Shown: positions 21,981 through 34,785, numbered from the stretch's first letter. The stretch is 64,000 bases of DNA from Chamaecyparis obtusa (GCA_027943335.1 BSBK01000765.1:898001-962000), one strand, 5' to 3'. Numbers and translations are program-made. The notes: generated by a model not told the origin, from the letters alone.

Positions 21981-23520
21981 ATGTCAGTTTCTACACGATC
22001 TCATAGACTCAAACTATCTTTACAAGAAGATGACACCTGCATTGCAAAAGAGGTCCCCGAATTTTAATCTCAAAACTCTTTCATAAATCACGGCCAAGAG
22101 GATAGTCTCCCAAACCTTTTTGAAAATAGAACTGGTCCGATGGATAGAAACTCTACATTTCATGATTACATACATGGAGGAAATAATGAAAACCAAGGAA
22201 ATATTAACCATTATAATCAAGAGCCTAAAGAAACACTTGAAGATAAAGCCAATAGGGTGGCTCAAGACATCGAATTCCTTGAAGTTATGGACAAACTAAT
22301 AGAAAGAAATAGGGAAAGGTATTTCCTTAATTTATCCCAAGTAGGGGTGAAGCTTCCACATGATTATAATGTTGACCAACTAAATAAAGATAAGAAAGAT
22401 GATAATCCAATAGGTGCAATGAATAAACAATTAAAAATGTTTCAAGCATAGATTGACCTAATGAAGAAGGTAGTCAAACCTAAGCCATTTTCCATAGAGG
22501 CCTTGTGCCCATTTCCTTTTGATAAGAGATTGGTTATGGCACCTTTCCCAATAAATATGGTCTTTCCAAAATATGAAAAATATACGGGTAAATCAGACCC
22601 ACAAGACCATATTAGAGATTTTTGTGCTCTAAGTATCGAATTCATGCATGACACAACCTATCTAATTAGGATTTTTCTAAGAATTTTAGGAGGCCAAGCC
22701 ATGGAATGGTTCTCAAAACTTACACAAGGGATAAAGACATTTGAGGAATTAGCCTCCAAATTCATGACTCACTATTCCTACAACATTGAGCACAAGATCA
22801 CCATGCTTAACCTATGTGACACTAAACAACAAGATGGTGAATCTTTCCTAGGGTTTCTTCAAAGGTGGAGAATAGTCTTTGCAAGATATCCACAAAGCAT
22901 ACCTGAAAAGGAAAAAATGGAGATATTTATGAATAACTTAAATGTGGAGATGAATTATAGGCTCCAACTTCAATGTCCCCCTACTTTTGAAAATCTCATC
23001 GAAAATAAGATAAAAATTGAAGAGGTGTTGGTTAAGAGAGGGGAAATCAAATTATTCAAAGATAATAAACCCTATACCAACACTAATAACAATCATAACA
23101 TATCTAATTATAACAATAATAAAGGAGCCAATAATCGCAATGATAAACCAAGACTATGGTTGAAAAATAACAATAAAAATCTTGTGAATGATGGAGTTCT
23201 GGAAGCCCACAACTTAAAGGCTACTCCCTTTAACTTATCAAGCAAGTCAAATCCAATGTATAATGTCAACCAAATGACCAAATATCCTTACAATAATAAC
23301 AATCCCAACAACACCAACAATAATGCAAGCAACAACAACAATCCTTTTAATAATTCCAATATCAATAAACCTAAACCATTCCTTTCCACTTATCAGAAAA
23401 GAAAATTCACCTTTTTAGGTGAACCTTTGGAAAATACATTAAGGACTTTGGTGGCTAATAAAAGCATTACCCTACCCAAATCAAGGTCATATGAACCCTA
23501 ATTCAAGCCCAATTGGTAGA
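21981..23520 (+). pseudogene. Gag of gypsy D
   Basis: One frame from ATG 21981, broken by stops near 22060, 22449 and 23500. The retrotransposon Gag core is clear, with KYEKYTGKSDPQDHIRDF, then GQAMEWFSKL, then FEELASKFMTHY and ESFLGFLQRW. The order is that of plant Ty3/gypsy Gag. An Asn-rich low-complexity stretch (about 23070-23370) precedes the C-terminal end. It would form the capsid. The copy in G (55908-56187 and 62028-62890) is closely related. Confidence 0.88.
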
Positions 23521-24611
23521 ATGATTCTCATAATTGTGAATACCATCGTAACAAAGGACATAAAATGAATGAGTGCATGAAATTAAAATACCTTGTCCAA
23601 GATCTAATCGATGATGGAACCATAAAAGTGGAAGGGCCTCAAAATAATGAGGACCACATGGCTTTCAAAAACCCTTTTCTAAACCATGAAAAATGGGAAT
23701 CATCAAATACCAATCATAACAACAAAAGAGGTAATGAGAAGGTTAACTTTGCTCATACATATGATAACACCATCAATACTCTAAGTGGTGAGGAAAACAC
23801 CATAAATGTGATAGTGGTAAAAGAGAAGCCAAGGGAAGAAACATCTAATGTTGTAACTAGGGGGAAAGCATCAAAGATCACTTTATCAAGAGGTTCCCCA
23901 AGAATTATCTTACCAAATCAAACATCATCTTCATCTTCAAAGAAATATAATTTGGTAGACCAATTGCAAAGAGCCCCTACTCAAATCTCTATCCTAAAAT
24001 TACTCAAGCTTTCACCAACTCATAAGGAGATTCTAGAAAAAGTGTTAATAGAGACTAATGTGCCTTTCAATTTAGATGCAAATAAATTCCAAAACATGGC
24101 ATGCCATCTTGTTGCACCCCATTATCTATCATTTTCAAAACAAGATGATATGTCTTTAAATCACCCACAAAATTTGCCTTTGCATATAGAGGTCTTGATC
24201 CACAAGCATAGAGTAAAAAGAGTTATCATTGATGGGGGAGCTGGCCTAAATATTTGCACTTTAAAATTGGTTAAAGCCTTAAGATTTTCTAAGGAAGCTA
24301 TTGACCCATAGAAAAAGATAAACATAAAATCCTACAATGATGAAGAAAGATCTTCCAAAGGTGTCATAGTACTTCCCATCCAAGTTGGTCCAATGAAAAA
24401 GGAGACCATTTGCCAAGTCCTTGACCTAAAATTGACTTACAACATCCTATTAGGAAGGCCATGGATCCATGAAATGTAGGCCGTACCTTCAACCTACCAT
24501 CAATGTCTCAAATTTCCCTACATGGGACAAGAAGTCATGGCAAGAAGGGATTCAAACCACTTTCAATATTGTAATAACATGAAGCCTATTAATGACTCCT
24601 TAGTCCCATGA
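23521..24611 (+). pseudogene. Gag zinc motif and aspartic protease of D
   Basis: It opens with CEYHRNKGHKMNEC, a CX2HX4HX4C variant knuckle common in this gypsy group. A Lys/Ser-rich linker follows, then the protease, with the catalytic block VIIDGGAGLNI (Asp codon 24231-24233). A later block, TYNILLGRPWIHEM, is the conserved protease end. A TAG at 24477 stands where G has CAA. A further in-frame stop ends the piece at 24611. The protease would cut the polyprotein. Confidence 0.85.
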
Positions 24612-25380
24612 CATAATGCAGAAGGGTCTATTTCTCAAAGAATAGAACAAGGGAAAAGTTCAAATGATCTCCCATATTTGAAAGGAAAAGAAAAGGAAGA
24701 AAAAAAAAGTGTTGTTGAAAATTACCAAGTTCCCACTAACCTAACTACATTGAAAAAAGGAAAAGAGAAGGTTAGTGAGGAAAGTTCTCTTGAGGAGAAA
24801 AAAGAAGACCAATCTAGATCTATCCAAATTTACACCAATGATGCCCATTATCAAAAGATGGATCATATGATGAAGAATTTCAAAAAGCAATGTCAAATCA
24901 AACAAAAGGGTATGGGTGAATACTCCTTATCCATGATGGATCTACCCTTATCTCCCAAATCCCATGGAAGACCATCCAATATACCTCATAAATACAATGA
25001 CCACTTTGTGAGGGCAAGAACTTCTTCATCCATCAATGAGGAAGATAATGAAATCTTAAATTGGCTATATAAAGATGAGGAATCAAGTGCACATGAAAAA
25101 CACATTCAAAACATAAGCATTCCCACTCATCAATATGGCAAAGGATTTCAAATAATGTAGAAAATAGGATATAAAGGAAAAGGGCCTTTAGGTACAATAA
25201 ACAAAGGACTAATAGAACCTATTGAAATGTCATGGAGAGATAGTAAAGAGAAGATTGAACTGGGTTACCTAGAACAAGGGTGCACTCAAAAGAAGTATCC
25301 TAGGATTTATGACCAAATCATACAATTAGGTTCCCAAAGTGATGAGGATTCAAAAACTTGGGAATGGGACTCATTGTAAA
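24612..25380 (+). pseudogene. Linker with G-patch-like motif, D
   Basis: Same frame as Gag and protease. A charged Lys/Glu linker (24678-24800) is followed by a conserved block and then, across one TAG at 25158, GKGFQIM and KIGYKGKGPLGTINKGLIEP. The spacing of Gly and aromatic residues matches a G-patch, an RNA-binding helper motif also found after the protease in betaretroviruses and in some plant gypsy polyproteins. The next residues, GLGYLEQGC-like, are the usual continuation in plant elements. Confidence 0.65.
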
Positions 25381-26099
25381 GTGAGTCATGTCAAGATAAA
25401 GAGGTTGATGTCATCCATACTTACACTCCTAAAAAGGGAAAGAAACAAGCCTCGGGATCAAATCAAAATCAAGCTTTATGTTCTAGCCAAGAGGTCTTAG
25501 ATAATGTGTCAAGTCAGGAAATTGAAGGAAATCAATGGGTAGGAGAGTCTTACATACCATCATGGATACCTACTATAGAGGGATCTAACCCTAGGTTTAA
25601 CCCAAGATATTTTTACCCATTAGAAACCCAAGAGGATTCGAGTGAGGAAGATTTTGACCCTAGCTCTCTAGAGCAGCTAGAAGAAGCACATATCATAAGT
25701 TTAAGTGATACAATGGTTGAACCTTCAAATGAAGTCATGGCCTTAAACCCCATCGAACCAAACCAAAGAACCAATCCCTTGTCCCTTATCTATCTAGACC
25801 TAATTGAATGAGATTCTATCTAACCTACCATCCTCCCCACTTTCTTGAATGATAACTTGATGTCCCAATACCTTGATGTAGTTGAGCCTTCTTCTACCAT
25901 GGAATATCAAGAAGAAGTGACAAAGGCGAGTATTCAACCTTTTAGTTTAGAAAAAAGTGAAAAAAAATAAATAAAAAATAAAAAATGGAAATAATCTAAT
26001 GTTGAAAACCACATTGTGGCAACATTAAATAAAAAATAAAAAGAAATAAAGAACATTTCTGAAGGTGATAACCCAATAGAGGCACCTAAGGAAGAAAGG
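25381..26099 (+). pseudogene. Acidic spacer between G-patch and RT of D
   Basis: The frame 25506-25811 stays in register with Gag-pol. It is acidic and Pro/Ser-rich (QEDSSEEDFDPSSLEQLEE), typical of the variable linker before RT in Tat elements. The stretch 25950-26050 is A-rich with several stops. Confidence 0.6.
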
Positions 26100-27253
26100 T
26101 TGGATACTTTTTCCGAGCACTATGAGGAAAAATCACCTATCCTAATTGAACCAACAGAGAAAGTGAACATTGGGTTTGAATCAAAACCAAGAATCATACA
26201 CCTAGAAGTGTCCATTATAAGTGAAGAAAGGAAGGATTCCATCAAATTCTTCAAAGAGAAACAAATAGATTTTGCATGGTCATACGATGATATATCGGGA
26301 TTAGATCCTAATTTAATCATGCATCATCTAAATATTAAAGGAGTGAGACCAGTGAAATAGAAACTGAGAAAGATGCATCCACACATAGCATTACTTGTGA
26401 AAGTGGAGTTAGAAAAATTGTTGAAAGTGGGGTTTATAAGAGCCATTGATTATGCCGAGTGGATTTTAAACATTATGTCAATTTCTAAAGTAGATAAGTC
26501 TATCAAAATTTGAGCAGACTTTAGAGATCTTAATCTTACATGTCCTAAAGATTATTTTCCTCTACCAAGCATAGACGCCACCGTAGATCTAACAACAGGA
26601 CATTCCATGTTGTCACTTATGGATGGGTTAGTGGTTATAATCAAATAAAGATAACACCTAAGGATCAAGACAAGACAGTGTTTACATGTGTGTGGGGAAC
26701 ATTCTGTTGGAATGTTATGCCTTTTGGTCTCAAGAATGCTGGAGCAACTTGTCAAAGAGCCATGAAGACCATATTTCATGACATGATGCACATGTTCATG
26801 GAGGACTATGTAGATGATATAATTGCTAAATCCCACTCAAGGGAGGAACATCTACCCATCCTAGAAATATTTTTTGTAAGATTAGAACAATTCAAAGTAA
26901 GATTAAATCCAAAGAAATGTGCATTTGGTGTACAATCATGAAAGTTATTAGTGTACATAGTTTCCACCAAAGGAATAGAGGTAGACCCTACCAAAGTAAA
27001 GGCAATTATGGAAATGGGGGCACCTATAAATATCAATCAAATGAGATCCCTTCAAGGTAGGACTGATTCCATCAGAAGTTTCATCTCTCAATTAGCAGAA
27101 AAGTGCCATAATTTCACTCAACTCCTTCACAAGGACACAATTTTTAAATGGCATGAGAAATGTGAAGCATTCACCTTATTGAAGAAGTACCTAATGAATC
27201 CACCCACATTTATGCTTCCCATCAGAGGCAAGTCCTTAATTTTATACATCTAA
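26100..27253 (+). pseudogene. Reverse transcriptase of D
   Basis: The RT order is complete: KLRKMHPHIALLVKVELEKL, then GFIRAIDYAEW, ADFRDLNLTCPKDYFPLP, DGLSGYNQIKI across a one-base deletion near 26627, PFGLKNAGATCQRAM, the active site YVDDIIAKS (about 26815), and LNPKKCAFGV. Thumb text follows (VDPTKVKAIMEM). The active-site Asp pair is intact. Stops at 26358, 26512 and 26939 plus the frameshift kill the frame. Confidence 0.92.
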
Positions 27254-27629
27254 GAAATACAACATGCATTAGGGGCACTCTTGGATCAAGAGGATGAAGC
27301 TGGAAAGGAAAAGGCCATATACTACATAAGAAAAACATTGGTGAAGTATGAGTTGAATTAAACCTTCATTGAAAGAGGATATTTGGCCGTAGTTTTTTCT
27401 TTCGAAAAATTATGCCATTATATGTTATCCCACAAAATTTGACTCATTGTAAAGATTCATCCTTTGAAATACATTCTTAGCAAAATAGCATTAAATGGAA
27501 GATTGGACAAATGGGTCATGGTCTTAAGTGAGTTTGACATAGAGTATGTGGATCGAAAATCTATCAAATGCCAAGTAATAGCTGATCAATTAGCAGAATC
27601 ACCTTTACAAGATGAACATCCAATCCAAG
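27254..27629 (+). pseudogene. First RNase H of D
   Basis: Follows RT directly with QHALGALLDQEDEAGKE and the AIYYIRKTL block, then ERGYLAVVFSFEKLCHYML and the end block DKWVMVLSEFDIEYVDRKS. This is the Ty3/gypsy RNase H that degrades the RNA strand during cDNA synthesis. Several stops are present, and the first Asp-containing block is altered at the stop near 27251. Confidence 0.8.
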
Positions 27630-28110
27630 TGGAATTTATAGATTCTAAAATTATTAATGTTGAAGCAAAGACATGGCAATTATATTTTGATGCTTCCTAT
27701 ACACAACATGGATCAGAAGCAGGGATTTTATTGATTACTCCTCAAGGGTCCACATTCCAAAATCGTACAAATTTCTATTCCCATGCATAAAGAACATAGT
27801 TGAGTATGAAGCATTGGTCATCGACATAAAGTTGGCATTAGAAGGGAAAGTGACAGAGCTATGAATCTATGGAGATTCCCAACTAGTTATTAAACAGATT
27901 AATGATGAGTATCAAACTAAAGATGATAAGTTAATACCCTACAAGAACATGATTGATAATCTTAAGAAATAATTCACTTTAATCACATTTGAGCAAGTAC
28001 CGAGGGATAAGAATAAAGCATTAGATGTAATGGCTACATTGGCATCACTTCTCCAAATACCAAATCAAAGCACCAGCTATGAATTCTTGGTAGAAGAAGT
28101 TGAGCAACCC
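27630..28110 (+). pseudogene. Second, archaeal-type RNase H of D
   Basis: The motif WQLYFDASYTQHGSEAGILL supplies the first Asp. After a frameshift near 27790, VEYEALVIDIKLAL supplies Glu, [12 protein letters not shown] the second Asp, and RDKNKALDVMATLAS the last acidic position. This second RNase H after the first marks the Tat lineage of plant gypsy elements. All catalytic positions can be read even though the frame is broken. Confidence 0.85.
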
Positions 28111-29428
28111 GCATTTGACCCTTCCCATCCTCACACCATTTTCTTACTAACAAGACATGATTGACCTTGGTATGGAGCCATTTACACCTACTTGAAAGAC
28201 CAAATCTTTCCCATAGACCAAACCATAAATCAAAAGAAAATCTTTATCTGATAAGCTCCTCTCGCTACACCTTGGTATCTAACATGTTGTATCACAAAAG
28301 TATAGATGGATTACTTCTAAGGTTTCTAGAGAAAGAGGAATCAAACATAGCCTTACAATAAATTCATGAGGGAATTTGTGGGTCGCATTCGAATGGTTTA
28401 ACCCTAGCTAAGAAACTCCTTAGGATAGGATATTTTTGGCCTTCTATGGAAAAGGATGCTTGTCACTTTGCAAAAATCTATCATAAATGTCAATACCATG
28501 GGAACTTGATCCACATGTCAGCACAAGAGCTTCATCCTATGACTACACCTTGGCCTTTTTATCAATGGGGTTTGGATTTGATAGGTATGATTTATCCACC
28601 ATCTTCAAATGGTCATAAATTTATCATCACTGCAACGGAATATTTTACCAAATGGGTGGAAGTTGTACCCTTATCCAATGCCACAGGAAAGAAAATATCC
28701 TTGTTCATATTAAATCACATAATCTGTAGATATGGTGTTCCTCATGCCATCATAATAGATAATGCAAAAGATTTCAAAAATAAGGATTTGAAAGAACTAT
28801 GTAGAAAATTTCATGTGGTACACCACTCATCTTCAATATATTACCCACAAGGTAATGGACAAGTAGAAGCTACAAACAAGAACATCCTAAAAATATTGAA
28901 GAGAACTGTGGATAATTTAGGTAGAGATTGGCACATTCAAATAAACCCTACTCTATGGACTTATAGCTCAAGCATCTGAACACCAATAGGAGCTGCTACA
29001 CCATTCTCTCTAGTTTATGGAGTAGAAGTTGTTTTACCTTTGGAGGTAGAAATTTTTTCTTTAAGAGTCTCATTGCATGGTTTACTAAGTGAAGAATACT
29101 ATAGGGTGGCTAGGTTTAATGAACTAGAGCTATTAGATGAAAGAGAGAAACAAGCTTTTAAAAAATTAAAAGTGTATCTAAATCGAATGACCAAAAACTA
29201 TAACAAGCATATCAAACTGAGGGCATTCCAAATAGGTGATCTAGTATTGCGAGAAAATCCCAAGAATCAAGTAGAAAGAGAAAATAAAGGAAAATGGGAA
29301 GCAAACTAGTTAAGACCTTTTGTGATCACTTCGTCTTTTGGAACAGGCACCTATAAACTAGCTGATTGTGAAGGAGAAGAGTTTCAAGAGCCCATCAATA
29401 GTATACACCTAAAAAGGTTCTACACATG
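28111..29428 (+). pseudogene. Integrase of D
   Basis: The zinc-binding part has IHEGICGSHSNGLTLAKKL, then GYFWPSMEKDA and a cysteine pair changed to YHKC. The catalytic core runs from WPFYQWGLDLIGMI to RYGVPHAIIIDNAKDF and IYYPQGNGQVEATNKNILK, so the D,D-35-E residues can be read. The C-terminal domain includes FQIGDLVLRENP and ends with the conserved pol end INSIHLKRFYT and a stop at 29426-29428. Stops at 28251, 28359 and 28978 interrupt it. Confidence 0.92.
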
Positions 29429-30930
29429 AAGCAACTAAAAGGGTATAAAGAAAAAGAGTATCAGATAAATTAGATGAAAGAGAATCCTATTTATTGTACG
29501 TAGTCAAAAGAGATCTTGAAAATATCAAAAACATTGAAAAGAAGAAAAGAGAAAACAAATCAGAAATGCAGAAAAGATCAAAAATAGTACAAAATTAAGC
29601 CTGAAGAAAGCTAAAAAGATTTAGAAATGATCCTCAAAAAGATGTTGTCTTGGTGAAAACCTAGAAAATAGGCAGCTTGATAACATAAAATTGAAAAAAA
29701 AAGAGAAAATACCAAAAATGAAAAAAGATAAAAAGAAAATAGGCACCTTGGTAGCAAAAAATGGAAAAAGCTTGAAAAATAAAAACAGAGCAAATTCATT
29801 CAATTGGTGAAAACCTAGTAAAAAGGTGCCATTGAAAGTCCAAGTTAGTTTCATGCCTAGTGGTCATCCTTGTAAATATTGCATTCACAATCATTTGTAT
29901 ATATTGCATAATAAAACCCCACAGTTGCATTTGCAAGTACCTAAAGATTTCGTCACCTAATCTACAAAATGTTCCAAGTCCAAAAAATGCCCTTACATCA
30001 AACTAAGGGAAAATCTACTCTAAAGGAGAAAGGATTCAACAAAGTAAACATCAATCTAACACCAAAACCATTTCATCAAAGTGCAAGTGAAATACTTACC
30101 CAATCAGTCTCAATCCTAATCTAATCCGAACATCAACCAAATGCAAAATTTTGATCCAAGATCTCACAAAGACCTTATATTTATCAAGATTAAAAGTATG
30201 AAATGGATAGAACTATACTTGAAATATGGATTTGGAAAAACAATGCAATTTTTTTCTAAGTGTTGAATTGATTGATGAAATCATGTCTTTCTAGAAAATT
30301 GATGAAAGTTTTTAAACTAGACTAGCTATGATGAGAACATGATATTTTATTGGTTTCTGAATGACTGTCTTAAGATTCAAGTTTTAAAATATGTATTATT
30401 TTTCTAAGGACATGATCATCAAAGAATCATTGAGGACATGTACATATGGTGAAACTGAGATCTTTGTTTGTTTACACAATAGGATACCTTGGCTATTTTG
30501 ATGTTAAATATCATAATACCAAAATCCACTTGCAACATAGAATTTGATGAAATCGGTATTCATACTCTCATGATTGATTTCAATCAGTGATAGTCATACC
30601 AAGGGTGGGAAAGAAACAAGAAAGGTGAAAAAGGTATTCATATCATCACGGTTGATCCAATGATGGTTGTACTAATTTTCGGGTTTCAAAATTGCTCAAT
30701 GATGAATATAAGCTCCTAATTTGTGAATAGTGATAGCTAGCTACATACATCCTAGATTAAATGCATTTAAGGTATTTTCCTTTCTTAGCTTGAAAAAAGA
30801 ATTGAAAAAGAGAAACAGAAAGGGGGTGGAGTTAAATGAAAAATCAAATGTTCACCAAAAACTATATGTGATAAAGTGTGTTGGAAATCAAAAATCAAAA
30901 ACAAAAAGGTTCCTTGCATTAGATTAATTG
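29429..30930 (+). other. 3' region of D after pol, with hairpin repeats
   Basis: Non-coding. Just after pol come two copies of a hairpin motif (29652-29676 and 29806-29830), with a partial third near 29750. They share the GGTGAAAACCT start with four copies in H (57568-57932). The rest is AT-rich with no ORF of note. Confidence 0.55.
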
Positions 30931-31880
30931 CTTTTAAATCATGCTACATTTAGTTTCATTTCATATCATTATCATCTTGCATTCACTTAGGGCATTAACC
31001 TTTGTTCATTATAGTTTTCATATCATTAAGTTCATTTTAAAAAATCAAATCATTGCATTGTCCTTATGATTCATCCTTATCATTAAGTTCATTTTAAAAT
31101 TGCATTAGTTTGCATACATATAGGTCATTCTATTCATTATCATTCATCTTATCATTAAGTTCTATTAAGATTGCATTTGCATTAAGTTTCATTAAATTTA
31201 ATTCTCTTTCACATTAAGTTTGCATTCACCTTAAAATCTCATCATTTAGTTGCATTAATTACATCATTCCAAATTCATCATTAAGACATTGTTAATTGCA
31301 TTCCCTTAAGTTTATTTTAAACATTTCATGTCATCTCATTAGTACATTTCATTTTTCATCTTGGTGCATTCATCAAAATTCATTACATTTAAACTTTGAA
31401 TTATATTCAAACTTAAGTGTGTCAGGTCATTACATTTACATCATCATCATTAATCCATGTATCATTTATATCATTTATCATCATATTTATCATTAATCAT
31501 TAAAACATCAATATTCATACATTGCATCATATAAGTACATCACATTTGCATCACATTTATATATCATCTAAATCCATTACATTTACATCATGAAATTTAC
31601 ATCCATCACATTATATTGCATACATCCATAACATTAAATAAATGCATCCATAAGTACCATCACATAACATTAATCATTAAACCATTACATATTCATCATT
31701 ATACATCATCATATATCATAAACATTAAACCATGTGTCACATGCATCCATCTATTCTATGTCATAAATAAGACAATCATTTGCATCAATAGAAGAATAAA
31801 CATGTGCATTCATATCAACTGCATTTGAAAAATCATAAAAACAATGCATATAGAGATAGAATCATGTAGATCTGCATATC
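30931..31880 (+). repeat. CAT/ATTA-rich low-complexity block
   Basis: Dense short repeats of CATTAAGTT, CATCATT and similar, about 950 bases. H has a similar CAT-rich block at the matching place (59210-59450). No coding potential; the open frames here are repeat translations. Confidence 0.7.
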
Positions 31881-32109
31881 ATATGAAGAACCTGTAAAAA
31901 AAAACTACAACACATGATGACATCATATAAAGTAAATCTATCAATAAAGATCAGAGTCCATAGTATCATCAAATTCTATCAGAATATGGGAATCAAAGTT
32001 CATCAAAACATAACAAGTATCAAATTATAAAAAACAACATTTGATAAAAGAATAATGTGAGTCCAATGTCTCAAGATAAAAAATGAATCATCATAATGTA
32101 CATCAAATG

Positions 32110-33914
32110 GAGAGATAAGATCAACTGCCAATACCACTAGCACCATCAAGATCAGGACTAGGATTAGGACCTCAGCTCAAGCTATCTTGTAGCCCATGCT
32201 GACTCATGTTTGCCATGAAGGCCTACATCATGCTACCCAACTGACTGACCTTCTATCTAATCTTTGATACATCAGATGGTAGAACTTGAACATCATCAGT
32301 AGATGCTGGATCCTCTATGGGAGGAGCCTATGGTGGAGCCATAAAAGAAGATGGTATAGAAGAATATGGAAGAACAGAACAAGATGGCATGGAAGAAGAA
32401 GAAGGAGCCTATGGAGGTGGAAGTGCCAGAGGACCCTGTGCCTGATCTAACAAAATCTATATAGCCTGGGCATCCACATCAGCAATGACCTATGCACCCA
32501 CCTTCCTATAAACCCAAAATTTGTGTTGGCTCCATTTGGCCAATTTTTCAACACCCACCTAATGTAGGGCTTTGTAAGGTCCACCTCTAACTCTCACCCA
32601 TCCACCCCTCATCTTTACACCACCCCTAGGAGGAATAGGAGTAACAAAAATAGCAAGTATAACAATCCTGCCTCCTCTATCACCCCATCAACCTCATCAT
32701 CCTTGAAGACCTCATCTCCAACCACCACCATCACCATCAACATCTCCACCATCATCATCAAAATCCTCCTCAATCCCTAGCACTCACTCAACTAGGTCTA
32801 TAAATCTCAGAAAAGGGTTTAGAGTGAACCACGCCGCATAGTCATCAATCATCCTTGCATCTACTATGTGGTCCCTCATATCCCAGGCCAAGTGGGGCAA
32901 CTATAGCAACTGCTCGCAAGTAGTCTGATAGTCAATCTAAGGGCCCCATAAGGACCTCTCCACTTGTACTCAAGAATTTAAAGCCAATCCCTATGGCATA
33001 CCCTGGATATGGCTGAACTGGCGTAGGACCCTCAAGAAGAAAAATCTCTCAATAATCAAGGGTGTCTACCCTATCATCCAATGAGGCATGCACATAAATG
33101 GAAACTTGGTTGCATCCTCCAGCCATACCTCACAACCAATGTATGGTCACCAAATGACCTAATCAATGTCATCTATAATGCAGCACCAATAGTCTAACTT
33201 TCCCAAATGGGCCTGCACCACCATACCCTCATACATCCACACAAAGGGCCAACCTGGATCATGATGTTGGATAGAGATAGGTTGAGTGATTGGGATGTGC
33301 TCCCATGTCCACAACTATAGTAGGACCACCCTAGTAGAAAGATTAGCCCCACGCCGATACACCAAATCATGAAGCTCATGATACAACTGAGCTAGGATAC
33401 AAGAACCCTAGTCAAATCTACAAGACTAAGCAATCATATCCTCCAAGATCCTCCCCCAACCAATAGAAAATCCATGACCTCGTTGATTAGGTACAAGGAA
33501 ACCACCAACAAGAACACCAATAAATGTAGGAAGTACTAGAAAGGATGGAAATTGTACCCACTAAATACTCTCATCCCCAATAGTAGGATCAGAAAATACC
33601 TGCAGGCATGTTGTCCCATAGTACACATAATCATAGTATATCAGCTCCCCGTGAGTAGGGATGCGAAGAAACCAATACACATCATTGGGAGTGTAAGTGA
33701 TCTCCCCCATTGGCAAGTGGAAAGTTTTATGGTCAAAGTGCCATCGCTATTCCATAGCTGTAAGTAAAACTTGATTCATGTGGAATCGAGGGAGAGAGAG
33801 AAGAAATGACAAACCACATTGGCCAATGACTCGATGCTCTACTCTACTCAAGTCATCTATCATACTGAATAGCAATGGGTATAGGCCACAGACACTAAGC
33901 TTTTGAAGCTCAGC
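32110..33914 (-). pseudogene. Antisense plant mobile domain (PMD) ORF in D
   Basis: Read on the minus strand against the direction of D, the frame gives GLYPLLFSMIDDLSRVEHRV, RWHFDHKTFHLPMGEITYTP, then VYWFLRIPTHGEL, ILAQLYHELHDLV, VVLL, LWTWEHIPITQP and WFTLNPFLRFIDLVE. These follow the order of the aminotransferase-like plant mobile domain (PMD) found in plant genes and carried by transposons. A Pro/Ser-rich tail ends near 32110. The exon opens after TTTTACAG (33915-33920), so an intron precedes it. Most stops are TAG or TAA where Gln is expected. Antisense ORFs between pol and the 3' LTR are known in Tat elements. The role is unknown. Confidence 0.8.
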
Positions 33915-34189
33915 CTGTAAAAGCAAGTTTAAACACATCAATAATCAAAATCATCACATATTAGATCATCTTAAGTCAATCAAACAATCAAAACCTAATC
34001 AAACCATAATTAATTTTCTTGATTCTATTCAGAGAGAATGGAAAATTCATCATCATCCATCAACTAAATCAAGATTGGCCATAAAACATTCAATATGACA
34101 TGACTAGAACTGACATCTTATGACTTTCTATCAACCAGACTTGATACCTAAGACAATCGACTGATTTATGACACCAGATGGATCAGAAA

Positions 34190-34530
34190 ATTGACTCAGA
34201 AGCTCACAAATTTCACCAAATAGGGTGTACGCGCTATTTAATTTCTTAAAAGTGATGAAAATCAAAAGTGCAACATAAAGTATTAAAAGTGCTACAGAAA
34301 TTATCAAATGCACAACAACAAAGTGTAAGTGTTGCATAACTTAGTACGCACTACAGGAAACCCATGTACACACTACTAAAAATTTTAAATGTGCAATCTA
34401 AATTATGCACGCTGCAAGAAAGGGCAATTGTGATTTATGCCCTAGTTCTAGCATTTAAAAGTGCTACTAAAAGTTGTGTATGCGTTGTGGAAAACTGTGG
34501 ATGTGCAGTAGAAAGATTGTACGCACTATT
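34190..34530 (-). repeat. GTGC/GCAC motif array upstream of the antisense ORF
   Basis: Spaced motifs such as TAGCACTTTTAA and AGTGCGTA on the minus strand match the kind found on the plus strand in the D leader (20290-20640). The array thus lies 5' of the PMD ORF just as the leader array lies 5' of Gag. Confidence 0.5.
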
Positions 34531-34785
34531 AAATTTGGAAAAGGAGAAAAATCTAGTTTTCCCTAGAAAAATCTAATTTTTTTTCAAATTAAATACAAAA
34601 TTTGACAAAGCTAGTTGTTGTAGTATATACCAAAGGTTCGTAGCTAGGTAGCCGTAGATAACGGTGACCTCATTTGAATCTATGCTTGTGAATCAGGATC
34701 ACCATCGTTGAAAAGCTCAAAAGGGGGTCAAAGAAAAAAGTCAAAAGGGGAGGTAAAAATGAATAGTAAAAAGGCCTTTTACCCC

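Noticed and set aside
31296..31828. His/Ile/Tyr-rich ORFs of 66 and 70 codons
   Set aside because: Translations of the CAT-rich low-complexity block in the D 3' region.
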